NCBI RefSeq assembly: GCF_947301925.1 | Contig: NZ_CAMYUE010000010.1 | Coordinates: 1 to 64,000 of the forward strand | Source of the DNA: an uncultured Ruminococcus sp. | GTDB lineage: Bacteria; Bacillota; Clostridia; Oscillospirales; Ruminococcaceae | DNA length: 64,000 nucleotides | Reading direction: 5' to 3' | In this document: one piece after another, positions 8,700 to 16,601 of the stretch | Position numbering within the stretch: position 1 is the stretch's first letter | Layout: every line of letters begins with the position of its first letter | Program-made: the position numbers and the translations under genes | The notes under the pieces: model-generated | What the model was told of the DNA's origin: nothing | Database searches by the model: none | What the model saw: the letters and a program-made list of their open reading frames with translations, nothing else

Positions 8700-10229
8700 A
8701 TGAGATTGACCTTTTCCGTACTGTATCTCATACTGATCCTGGCACTGCTGATCTGTACCGTTCTCGCCCGCCGTTCGGACAAGAATACCCGCGACGCGGT
8801 GGCTTTTCTCGAAGCTGCACTGATACCTCCCGTACTGGGAAATCTGCTCATTGTGGGAACAAGCATGAAGCTCACGGCGCTGATCGGCTGTTACTTCTAT
8901 TATCTCGGCATGGATCTTGTCATGTATGCTCTGGTCAATTTTACCAATGTTTACTGTCACGGCAAGGAAAGCATAAAATACAAGCCCGCCTTCGTTTATT
9001 CAGCCCTTGCTGCTGACGCGGTGCAGATGATACTGAACCCCTTCTTCGGCCACGCCTTCGATATCCAGGCGGTAGATGTCGAAAATGCAGCCTATTACAA
9101 GCTTGTGCCTCACATCGGACAGACTATACACCGAGTGGTGGACTATCTGGTCTTTATCGGCGTTATACTCATATTCGTATATGCCACCGTAAAAGCTCCG
9201 AAAATAAACCGCGAGCGCTATGCGGTCATACTCATGACCATGGTGGTGGTAGGTCTGATGCAGACCTACTACATATTCTCACAGTATCCCATAGACCGTT
9301 CAATGCTGGGCTACGGATTTTTCGGGGTGATAATATTTTTCTTCGCCATACGCTACAGACCGCTCAGGCTCCTTGACCGCGTGCTTTCCAATATCGTCTC
9401 CGGTCTGTCGGACGCTTTCTATGTATTCGATTCCGACGGCAGCTGCATATGGGCAAACGATCAGGGACTTAAACTTGTGGGCGAAAAGGACAACAATTAT
9501 TACACGATAACAGGAAAGCTTACGGAAATGTTCGGGAACACAGGCAAGCCCGACGAGCATATCACGAAGCGCAGGGTCGGAGAAGGCGAAAATGCGCGGT
9601 TCTATGTGCTTGAGGAAAACTACCTGAAGGACAACAAAGGTCATCTGGACGGATCGTATCTCCGTATACAGGACGTTACGGAGGAGGAACAGCAGCTGAT
9701 GGCCCGTGACGAGCAGATCGGTCAGATCAGTCAGGAGGCATACAGAGACTCTCTGACAGGCGTGGGCAGCAAGGCTGCATACATAAGGAAGGTGGCCGAG
9801 CTCAACAGACAGATCAGCGAGGGCAATACCGAATTCGCTGTGGTCATGGTTGATATGAACAACCTGAAATACATCAATGACGATTTCGGACATAAGTCAG
9901 GCGACCTGTATATCAAAGGCTGCTGCCACATGATATGCGAATGCTTCAAGCATTCTCCCGTGTTCCGCATAGGCGGGGACGAATTCGCCGCCATACTTCA
10001 GGGACAGGACTACAGCAACAGGGCAAGGCTCACCGCCGAGCTCCGTGAAGCCTATGCCGAGACCTTCGGACATGAGGAGAATGAGCCCTGGACAAGATAC
10101 TCCGCAGCCGTTGGCCTTGCGGAATATGCTTCCGACAACAATACCTACGAGCTGGTGTTCAAGCGTGCGGACGAGGCTATGTATGAGGAAAAGAAGATGT
10201 TCAAGCAGAAGCACGGAAGCTACAGATAA
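8700..10229 (+). CDS. Membrane diguanylate cyclase (7TM-PAS-GGDEF)
   Basis: A 509-residue protein. Residues 1-215 form about seven hydrophobic helices like the N-terminal 7TM module of sensor kinases. Residues ~225-330 look like a PAS domain (LSDAFYVFDSDGSCIWAND, ending RIQDVTEEE). The GGDEF domain follows from DSLTGVGSKAA (~350) with VMVDMNNLKYINDDFGH and an intact GGDEF at 425-429, so it should make c-di-GMP from two GTP. No RxxD inhibitory site is seen ahead of GGDEF. An EAL gene follows after 63 bases, making a synthesis/breakdown pair under one promoter and a structured leader. Confidence 0.92.
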   Translation: MRLTFSVLYLILILALLICTVLARRSDKNTRDAVAFLEAALIPPVLGNLLIVGTSMKLTALIGCYFYYLGMDLVMYALVNFTNVYCHGKESIKYKPAFVYSALAADAVQMILNPFFGHAFDIQAVDVENAAYYKLVPHIGQTIHRVVDYLVFIGVILIFVYATVKAPKINRERYAVILMTMVVVGLMQTYYIFSQYPIDRSMLGYGFFGVIIFFFAIRYRPLRLLDRVLSNIVSGLSDAFYVFDSDGSCIWANDQGLKLVGEKDNNYYTITGKLTEMFGNTGKPDEHITKRRVGEGENARFYVLEENYLKDNKGHLDGSYLRIQDVTEEEQQLMARDEQIGQISQEAYRDSLTGVGSKAAYIRKVAELNRQISEGNTEFAVVMVDMNNLKYINDDFGHKSGDLYIKGCCHMICECFKHSPVFRIGGDEFAAILQGQDYSNRARLTAELREAYAETFGHEENEPWTRYSAAVGLAEYASDNNTYELVFKRADEAMYEEKKMFKQKHGSYR

Positions 10230-10292
10230 AAATACATCTATCGCATATACACATCGACAGAATTCTTCACCCGAAGATAAAGGGGGGATCGT

Positions 10293-11483
10293 ATGAGATA
10301 CTCAGCAGAGGAGATAAGGTCTGCACTGCACAATAACGAGATCTGCGTCTATTTTCAGCCGCTCTATGTCACAATGACGGGTCAGCTGAAAAGCGCAGAG
10401 GCACTTGTACGCTGGATAAAGCCCGACGGTACAGTCGTCCTGCCATCAGATTTCATTCCCGTTGCAGAGGAATCCGACCTTATCATGGAAATAGACTGGC
10501 AGGTCATGGAGCTTGTTTGCAGAACTCTCGAAAAACAGAATATGATGCCGCAGTTTCCCATATCCGTAAACTTCTCGCGGAAGCATATCCGTGAGGCGGA
10601 TTTCGCAGGGAAGCTTACGGATATGGTGGACAGGTATGAGCTCCCCCACCCTCTTGTGGAGATAGAGATAACGGAATCGGCTGTTGTGGCCGAGGAGAAC
10701 AGGCTCTTTGAATGGATAACCTCCATACGCAATGCAGGCTTTACCGTTGCTATCGACGATTTCGGCACAGGTATGTCGTCACTGAATTTCGTCAAGGACG
10801 TCCCCGCCGATGTGCTGAAGATAGACAAGTCTCTTCTCAGTCACAACTGCGAGGACGAAAAGGAGCGGATAGTCCTTGAAAGCATATTCTCCTTCGCACA
10901 CAGGCTGCACCTCAAGACAGTTGCCGAGGGAGTGGAGACAAAGGAGCAGCTGGCTTTCCTGCGCTCCTGCGACTGCAGCAAGATACAGGGATATTATTTT
11001 GCAAAGCCCATGCCCGAGGAGGACTACTTATCCCTGTGCCGCTCGCATACAGAGCCGGAAGAGCCCGCAGACATACTTCAGGTACAGAGCCCTGCAAGCG
11101 CCATAAACCTGCTGATAGAGGTAGTGTTCCGCCGCTATCCCCTTATCATATTCAGCAATCTCACAAGGAACACCTACTACGCTATGGTGTATCAGAACTT
11201 TACCATCACCTCCTGTCCGTCGGCAGGCATATTCGACGAGCTCATCGAACGCGGCACAGGCAGTATGCACCCCGACGACAGGGAGATATTCAGAGCAACA
11301 TTCAGCAGAGAAAACCTCATCAGGGAATACTATAACGGCAAGCAGGAAATACACCTCATAACACGTCAGCTGGGCGACGACGGTGTTTACAGAAGGGTAG
11401 AGACCTTTGACTACTTCGTAAAAAGCAGCTACTCCGAGGACATAATCGCCATTACCCTGTGTCAGAATCTGACGGATCAATAA
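10293..11483 (+). CDS. c-di-GMP phosphodiesterase (EAL domain)
   Basis: A 396-residue cytoplasmic protein. The EAL domain fills residues 1-245: the signature EAL at 36-38, EITES, IDDFGTGMSSL, LKIDKSLL, TVAEGVET and QGYYFAKP are all present, so it should hydrolyse c-di-GMP to pGpG. Residues ~265-396 form a PAS-like region (SNLTRNTYYAMVYQNF, HPDDREIF) after the catalytic domain, an order less common than PAS first. ATG 10293 has an AGGGGGG site 6 bases upstream. It lies in the same transcript as the GGDEF gene and probably counteracts it. Confidence 0.92.
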   Translation: MRYSAEEIRSALHNNEICVYFQPLYVTMTGQLKSAEALVRWIKPDGTVVLPSDFIPVAEESDLIMEIDWQVMELVCRTLEKQNMMPQFPISVNFSRKHIREADFAGKLTDMVDRYELPHPLVEIEITESAVVAEENRLFEWITSIRNAGFTVAIDDFGTGMSSLNFVKDVPADVLKIDKSLLSHNCEDEKERIVLESIFSFAHRLHLKTVAEGVETKEQLAFLRSCDCSKIQGYYFAKPMPEEDYLSLCRSHTEPEEPADILQVQSPASAINLLIEVVFRRYPLIIFSNLTRNTYYAMVYQNFTITSCPSAGIFDELIERGTGSMHPDDREIFRATFSRENLIREYYNGKQEIHLITRQLGDDGVYRRVETFDYFVKSSYSEDIIAITLCQNLTDQ

Positions 11484-11519
11484 AAAACGGACGGCAAGGT
11501 AATTTGCCGTCCGTTTTTA
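11484..11519. terminator. Bidirectional terminator after the EAL gene
   Basis: AAAACGGACGGCAA pairs with TTGCCGTCCGTTTT around a 5-6-base loop, with A and T runs on either side. It can serve both the c-di-GMP operon and the convergent dockerin glycosidase gene. Confidence 0.9.
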
Positions 11520-11585
11520 TTCAGGCGGCATAAACGGCTTATCTCAGCGCTTTATGCCGCTTTTCTGATATACAGGATATGTATA

Positions 11586-14156
11586 TCAGGCCATTCCGAG
11601 AAGGAATCTCGAAACGCCTACCACATCGGCAACGGTATAACCGCTGCCTGCAATGGCGCTCTTCCTTATAAGTACAAGGTCAAAAACATCGACTGCTCCG
11701 TCCCTGTCGGCGTCCCAGTCCCTGTAAGGCGAGACATATCCATAGAAGGCAAGCTCGTTCATGTCGCCGCCCTCCTTGACTATCTTCACGCAGTCCGTGG
11801 GAGCTGTATCCTCCGTAAGTGTCACCGAGCGGCTCATGTAACTGTCAAGAGCATTGCTCCACAGCAGCTTGTCCGTATAGGCGTCGTATACCGATATACC
11901 GCCTGTTCCGTAGGTATCGAACACCGCAAAGCCGCTGAACACGCATGGCTTTTCAAAAAAGGCATAGGCCGTCACTGCCGAGCCTCCCACCGCCGTTTCA
12001 GGCATTGCCGCGGTATCGCCGCATATGGGATCGGGCATGGTATCGGGCTCGTCAAACATACGGTACGCTCTGCCGAGAGTGCTGTCAGCAGGCGCGGCCG
12101 TCAGGTCGCAGACCTCCGTGGATCTGTCCCGCGAAAGGCTTATCTCCGCAGGCCGGAGCTGTGAATACCTGCTGCCGATAAGCACCTGCGGCCTGTCCGT
12201 AAACCTGATATATACAGGAGTACCGCTGAGCTCTACGGTGACCCTGCCGTCCTTAACGGCTATCTCCTCTGTGAAGCCCTCTGCAAGCCCCGTCTGCGGA
12301 GTTGTCAGGTAAGCCCTGCTCATGCCGTCGGCCGATATCTCATACTTCCCTGCTTCGCCTGTGGTATAGGCGCATTTTATTATGCTGCCATTATCGTTGA
12401 AGGTGTATACATACCGTCCGTTATCGCTGTCATAGTCCGAAAAGGCCGCGTTTTTCAGCGTTTCCGTCATACATGAGAGGTAATACCATGCAAGCTTCTT
12501 ATGCCATTTCCCCTTCTGAGTGACAAGTCCCGAGTTGTAGTATACTCCCTCTCCCTCGTCACGGAGCTGGAACTTTGTGATATAGCTGAGGGACGGCGTA
12601 CACAGCGCCCTGAGATATGTTCTTGCCACTCTCTGAGCGTATTTCAGCTGATATTTCTCATTGTCATGGTTGTCCACTCCCTCGGTCTCACAGTCGGACA
12701 TGGGCACTTCAAACTCGGATATCCATAGCTCGGTACCTGGAGCGTTCTTCTCTATCCATTTATTCAGGCTGTCGATAGTCTCCGCATAGCTGCCGTTTTC
12801 GATATCGTCACTGTCGGGACCTATATGCACGTTTATGATGTCGACTGCGAATTTGCCGTCGCTGCGATTGTAATCGAACCACAGCTTCATCTCGTCCAGA
12901 TACCGGAGCATGGTGGAATAACCTACAAGTCCGCCCATGGCAAGTTTGAAATCGGGATCTGCGGTATGTACTCCCGCATCGGGGATAGTTCCCTCGTGGC
13001 CGTCATAGTCCGCAGAGCACATGGCTGCCAGCTCATAGGGCGTGAAGTAATTGGCCTTGCCTGCCCAGCTCTTGTTGGGCTCGTTGGAGTTCTCAAGAGC
13101 CGTCAGATAGCCCAGACCTGTTTTTACTTCCTGAGCGTCGGTGATATTTATGGTCTTTATGTCGATATCCTTGTTGCTGCCGTAGCGTGCGGCCACCTGA
13201 TACATGGCCTGTGCGTGGACGGCATAGCTTTTCGGATCGAGGGTGTCAGCACCCTTCGGAACGGGTATCTCGTCTGCCTTTTCGCCGCCTGAAATGGCGG
13301 TGCTGCCTCCCTGGAAGCAGGGTATGATGTTTATTCCCCGTGCATGGAGGGCTGAATAATAGCTGTCCATATCGCCCCATGAGCCCTGGGTGAACTTCAC
13401 CTTGCAGTCGCTGTCAAGAAGCCAGCTGAGATTATGGTACTCGCGGATAGTGCCCGCCGCCATCATAGCGGTCATGGGGTCGTCGATAAAGGCGTTGAAG
13501 CCTGCACGTCTGCCTGCGGGTATGCCGCTGTCGGAGTTGCCGCCGTTCTTTGGTACAGGAGCTGTCCTTGCCTTCTGTTTATCTGACAGCTCCGACTCCC
13601 TGTAACCGTATACCGCCAGCTCGCTGACGCCGCTGTCGCAGTAGTCAGAGCTGAAATGCAGGTATCTTGTACTCCTCGGCTTATCCAGATGGACTATCCT
13701 CCAGGAGTTATAGGTATCCATGTTCACCTCGGCGATATCGCGCCAGCTGAAGGGCTCTCCGTCGGAAACGGTCCATGTGGGAGTTCCGTTGGTATCGAGA
13801 AAGGCTATATCCGTAATGACATAGTTGGCACCCATGTCCATATAGAATGCGGCAGGGCCGTACTCCATCTGCTGATTGGGAGTCCAGTTCCTGGTGGAGG
13901 TCTCCTTCAGCACATCCCCTGACACCTTGAAATTGTCGGGATATTCAGGTATCTTGTCCTGATCGTCAAAGAGATATGATACATCGCGCAGGTATGTGCC
14001 CTTGCTGAGATGGACGAAGTTCTCATCATTTATCACAAATTTCCTCACATCAAGCAGTGAGGGAATGGGATCGGAAGCTGCCGCTTCTGCAAGCGGCAGG
14101 CTGCACGCCGCAAATATCACAGCCGCTGCTGTGGCCGTCAGCTTTTTCATATCCAT
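11586..14156 (-). CDS. Dockerin-bearing secreted putative glycoside hydrolase
   Basis: An 856-residue exported protein. Signal peptide 1-25; a discoidin-like beta-sandwich at ~50-186 (ending LAVYGYRE); a central alpha/beta region ~215-580 that looks like a clan GH-A barrel, with NEP at 358-360 (Glu359 as likely acid/base) and WISEFEVP (Glu481 as likely nucleophile); a second discoidin-like module ~690-805 (ending LAFYGYVSPY); and a C-terminal dockerin (DADRDGAVDVFDLVLIRK plus a second helix). The dockerin would attach it to a cohesin scaffold outside the cell. I cannot assign a GH family or substrate. ATG 14156 follows GGAGG by 7 bases. Confidence 0.75.
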   Translation of the reverse strand: MDMKKLTATAAAVIFAACSLPLAEAAASDPIPSLLDVRKFVINDENFVHLSKGTYLRDVSYLFDDQDKIPEYPDNFKVSGDVLKETSTRNWTPNQQMEYGPAAFYMDMGANYVITDIAFLDTNGTPTWTVSDGEPFSWRDIAEVNMDTYNSWRIVHLDKPRSTRYLHFSSDYCDSGVSELAVYGYRESELSDKQKARTAPVPKNGGNSDSGIPAGRRAGFNAFIDDPMTAMMAAGTIREYHNLSWLLDSDCKVKFTQGSWGDMDSYYSALHARGINIIPCFQGGSTAISGGEKADEIPVPKGADTLDPKSYAVHAQAMYQVAARYGSNKDIDIKTINITDAQEVKTGLGYLTALENSNEPNKSWAGKANYFTPYELAAMCSADYDGHEGTIPDAGVHTADPDFKLAMGGLVGYSTMLRYLDEMKLWFDYNRSDGKFAVDIINVHIGPDSDDIENGSYAETIDSLNKWIEKNAPGTELWISEFEVPMSDCETEGVDNHDNEKYQLKYAQRVARTYLRALCTPSLSYITKFQLRDEGEGVYYNSGLVTQKGKWHKKLAWYYLSCMTETLKNAAFSDYDSDNGRYVYTFNDNGSIIKCAYTTGEAGKYEISADGMSRAYLTTPQTGLAEGFTEEIAVKDGRVTVELSGTPVYIRFTDRPQVLIGSRYSQLRPAEISLSRDRSTEVCDLTAAPADSTLGRAYRMFDEPDTMPDPICGDTAAMPETAVGGSAVTAYAFFEKPCVFSGFAVFDTYGTGGISVYDAYTDKLLWSNALDSYMSRSVTLTEDTAPTDCVKIVKEGGDMNELAFYGYVSPYRDWDADRDGAVDVFDLVLIRKSAIAGSGYTVADVVGVSRFLLGMA

Positions 14157-14305
14157 GTCATCGCCTCCGTAATATGCGTCACCATCGGGCAGCTGCCCGT
14201 TACTCTGTTATACTATGATACCATATACGGAGGCGGAAATAAAGTGAATAATTGTTAATTTTGTGCTCTGCAGGGTGCATATATGAGGATGTGTGCCCCT
14301 TATCA

Positions 14306-14334
14306 TTGTTTTCTGCGGGAAACTATGCTATAAT
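14306..14334 (+). promoter_or_regulatory. Sigma-A promoter of the dockerin cysteine protease
   Basis: TTGTTT (14306-14311), 17 bases, extended -10 TGC-TATAAT (14329-14334). The leader is only about 22 bases and holds AAGGAGGT. Confidence 0.75.
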
Positions 14335-14362
14335 TTAAAAAAATGAAGGAGGTACCCCTGTT

Positions 14363-15928
14363 ATGAACATCAGACCTATACTATCAGAACTCATTTCCGC
14401 CGCTGTATCCTGCATACTTTTATGCTCCGCAGCAGCACCGTCCTCAGCAGCTGACAGTACAGAACAGACAGAGCTTCCTGCACGCTTCGATCTCCGCGAC
14501 GAGGGGGCGATGACCTCGGTCAAGCATCAATACTACGGCAGCTGCTGCATTTTCGCCTCCACCGCCGCTATCGAATCCAACATGATAAAGCACGGAATGG
14601 CCGATTCCTCCCTTGATCTTGCGGAACAGCATTATTCATGGTTCACCTTTGGCAAGGGCAGCCCCGATGCCCCCGATGATCCCCTGGCAGGCGACGGCGT
14701 GAACCTGGGTACAGAGGGCTATCAGCGTGCCACCGACTTCTGGAAGATGATCGGCACCCTCGCCTGCTGGAAGGGCGTCGTGCCCGCTTCCATGATACCA
14801 GACTGTGAAGATCTGGTGCCGATAGACGAGTCCCTGCGATATGCCTCGGTGGCTCATTTGCAGAATGCAATAATGATCGATCCCGAGGACAGGGACGATA
14901 TCAAAAGGCGCCTTATGGAAAAGGGCGCCATGCATCTTTCCTATTTCAGTATAGGCAAGCCCGAGCATTATTCAAGATACGGCGGCTACTACCAGACAGA
15001 ATGGGACTTCAGGTCGGAGAACAATCCCGATGACCTTAACGGCGGAGGCCATGCGGTCTGCCTGTGCGGCTGGGACGATAACTTCCCCAAGGAGCATTTC
15101 ATCGAGACTCCTCCTGCCGACGGCGCATGGATATGCAAGAACAGCTGGGGCCCGAATACCACGGCGGGTATAGACGGCTATACCTATATATCCTATTATG
15201 ACAAGTCCGTTCACGATATCATACAGTATGATATGGAGCCCACAGACAACTACGACGGCATCTATCAGCGCTGCGGCGGAGCTTATGCTGCATTCACAGT
15301 CAGAAACAAGGGCTGGGCATATTCCAATATCTACACGGCAAAAAAGGACGAGAACCTCGCCGCGGTGTCCATAATGACCCATGAGGCCGATCTGCCCTAT
15401 GAGATAAGCATTTACGCTCTTGACGAGGGCTATACAGAGCCAAGAGACGGCCGTCTGCTGGCGCATTTCAGCGGCACCGAGCATTACGCGGGATATCACA
15501 CCTATAAGCTTGAAGCTCCCTGTCAGGTATCCGAGGGGCAGACCTTTTCCGCAGTTGTCAAAACAGGCGTTCACCCTTCAACTACCCTGTTCTTTGACAG
15601 GAATGCCGACAACTCGGGACTCTCTTATTATATGATCCACAACGATAAGGGAGAAAGCAGCTGGACCGACTCCACAACAGTAAAAAACCACGGCGGCGTT
15701 TTACTGAAGGTGTTCACCAAGGACGACACTGAGATCCCGGCCATTGTCAGAGGCGATGTGAACGGAGACGGCCTGTTCAATATCTCCGATCTGGTCATGT
15801 TCCAGAAATGGCTTGCGGCTGCGGACGGAGCCGAGCTTCACCAATGGCAGGCCGCCGACCTGTGCAGCGACAATGTCCTCGACGTATTCGATCTTTGCGT
15901 GATGAGGAGAGAGATACTGCTGAAATGA
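14363..15928 (+). CDS. Dockerin-bearing C1 (papain-like) cysteine protease
   Basis: A 521-residue secreted protease. Signal peptide 1-30; there is almost no propeptide before PARFDLRD. Catalytic residues by alignment to papain: Cys61 in YYGSCCIFAS, His230 in GGGHAVCLCGWDD and Asn260 in WICKNSWG. The Trp that normally follows the catalytic Cys is Cys here. Residues ~310-440 resemble the lectin-like domain that follows C1 domains in related Firmicutes proteins. The C-terminus is a two-repeat dockerin (VRGDVNGDGLFNISDLVMFQKW and CSDNVLDVFDLCVMRR). It is therefore likely a cellulosome-borne protease. An ECF sigma pair starts 112 bases downstream. Confidence 0.9.
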   Translation: MNIRPILSELISAAVSCILLCSAAAPSSAADSTEQTELPARFDLRDEGAMTSVKHQYYGSCCIFASTAAIESNMIKHGMADSSLDLAEQHYSWFTFGKGSPDAPDDPLAGDGVNLGTEGYQRATDFWKMIGTLACWKGVVPASMIPDCEDLVPIDESLRYASVAHLQNAIMIDPEDRDDIKRRLMEKGAMHLSYFSIGKPEHYSRYGGYYQTEWDFRSENNPDDLNGGGHAVCLCGWDDNFPKEHFIETPPADGAWICKNSWGPNTTAGIDGYTYISYYDKSVHDIIQYDMEPTDNYDGIYQRCGGAYAAFTVRNKGWAYSNIYTAKKDENLAAVSIMTHEADLPYEISIYALDEGYTEPRDGRLLAHFSGTEHYAGYHTYKLEAPCQVSEGQTFSAVVKTGVHPSTTLFFDRNADNSGLSYYMIHNDKGESSWTDSTTVKNHGGVLLKVFTKDDTEIPAIVRGDVNGDGLFNISDLVMFQKWLAAADGAELHQWQAADLCSDNVLDVFDLCVMRREILLK

Positions 15929-15953
15929 GCAGCTCCGCGGCAAAAAAGCTCCT

Positions 15954-15995
15954 CTGAAAATTTTTTTGGAAAAATGTGAAATATCGGATCCGCAA
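15954..15995 (+). promoter_or_regulatory. Candidate ECF-type promoter before the first sigma gene
   Basis: CTGAAAATTTTTTTGGAAAAA followed by ATGTG and, further on, CCGCAATG resembles stretches ahead of the sigma genes at 33447 and 38048. This is consistent with autoregulation. No clear sigma-A promoter is seen here. Confidence 0.4.
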
Positions 15996-16040
15996 TGTTG
16001 TCTTTATTAACAGAGGACCTCACGAAAGGAGGCTGGACCT

Positions 16041-16601
16041 TTGGATGACGCGTCAATTATACGGTTACTGTTTGAAAGAAATGAACAGGCTGTGGAGGAG
16101 CTGAAAAACAGCTATGAAAAGCTCTGTTTCTATATTGCAGGGAATATCCTGTCTCAGAAGGAGGATCAGGAGGAATGCGTTAATTCGGCCTATATGGACG
16201 TATGGCGTTCCATACCGCCCAAAAGACCCGATAATCTCAGGACATATCTCTGCAGGCTCGTTAAGAACTGCGCTATAAACAGGCATAAATACAATACCGC
16301 TGCGAAAAGGAACTCTGATTTTTCAGTGTCGCTGGACGAACTGGCAGAATGTATCCCCGACGGGAAGCACATTGAAGAAAGAATTACGGACGAACAGCTG
16401 GGAAAGGCAATAAGCGGCTTCCTCAGGACTCAGCCCGACAAGTACCGCAGGGTGTTCGTGCGGCGATACTGGTACTCGGATACAGTGGAGGAGATCGCGG
16501 CACTTTATGATATGAACGTCAGTACTGTGGCTACATATCTTTTCAGGGTGAGGAAAAAACTGAAGGCATTTTTGCAGAAAGAAGGTTATATTGATGAGTG
16601 A
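16041..16601 (+). CDS. ECF-type RNA polymerase sigma factor
   Basis: A 186-residue sigma-70 family protein. Region 2 is visible at ~20-80 (EECVNSAYMDVWRSIP), region 4 at ~130-180 (VFVRRYWYSDTVEEIAALYDMNVSTVATYLFRVRKKLKAFL) with a clear helix-turn-helix. The start is TTG at 16041: AAAGGAGG lies 8 bases upstream, while the nearby ATG at 16044 is out of frame and ends soon. The end overlaps the membrane-partner gene by 8 bases, the classical sigma/anti-sigma arrangement. Target promoters unknown; the upstream motif suggests self-control. Confidence 0.92.
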   Translation: MDDASIIRLLFERNEQAVEELKNSYEKLCFYIAGNILSQKEDQEECVNSAYMDVWRSIPPKRPDNLRTYLCRLVKNCAINRHKYNTAAKRNSDFSVSLDELAECIPDGKHIEERITDEQLGKAISGFLRTQPDKYRRVFVRRYWYSDTVEEIAALYDMNVSTVATYLFRVRKKLKAFLQKEGYIDE

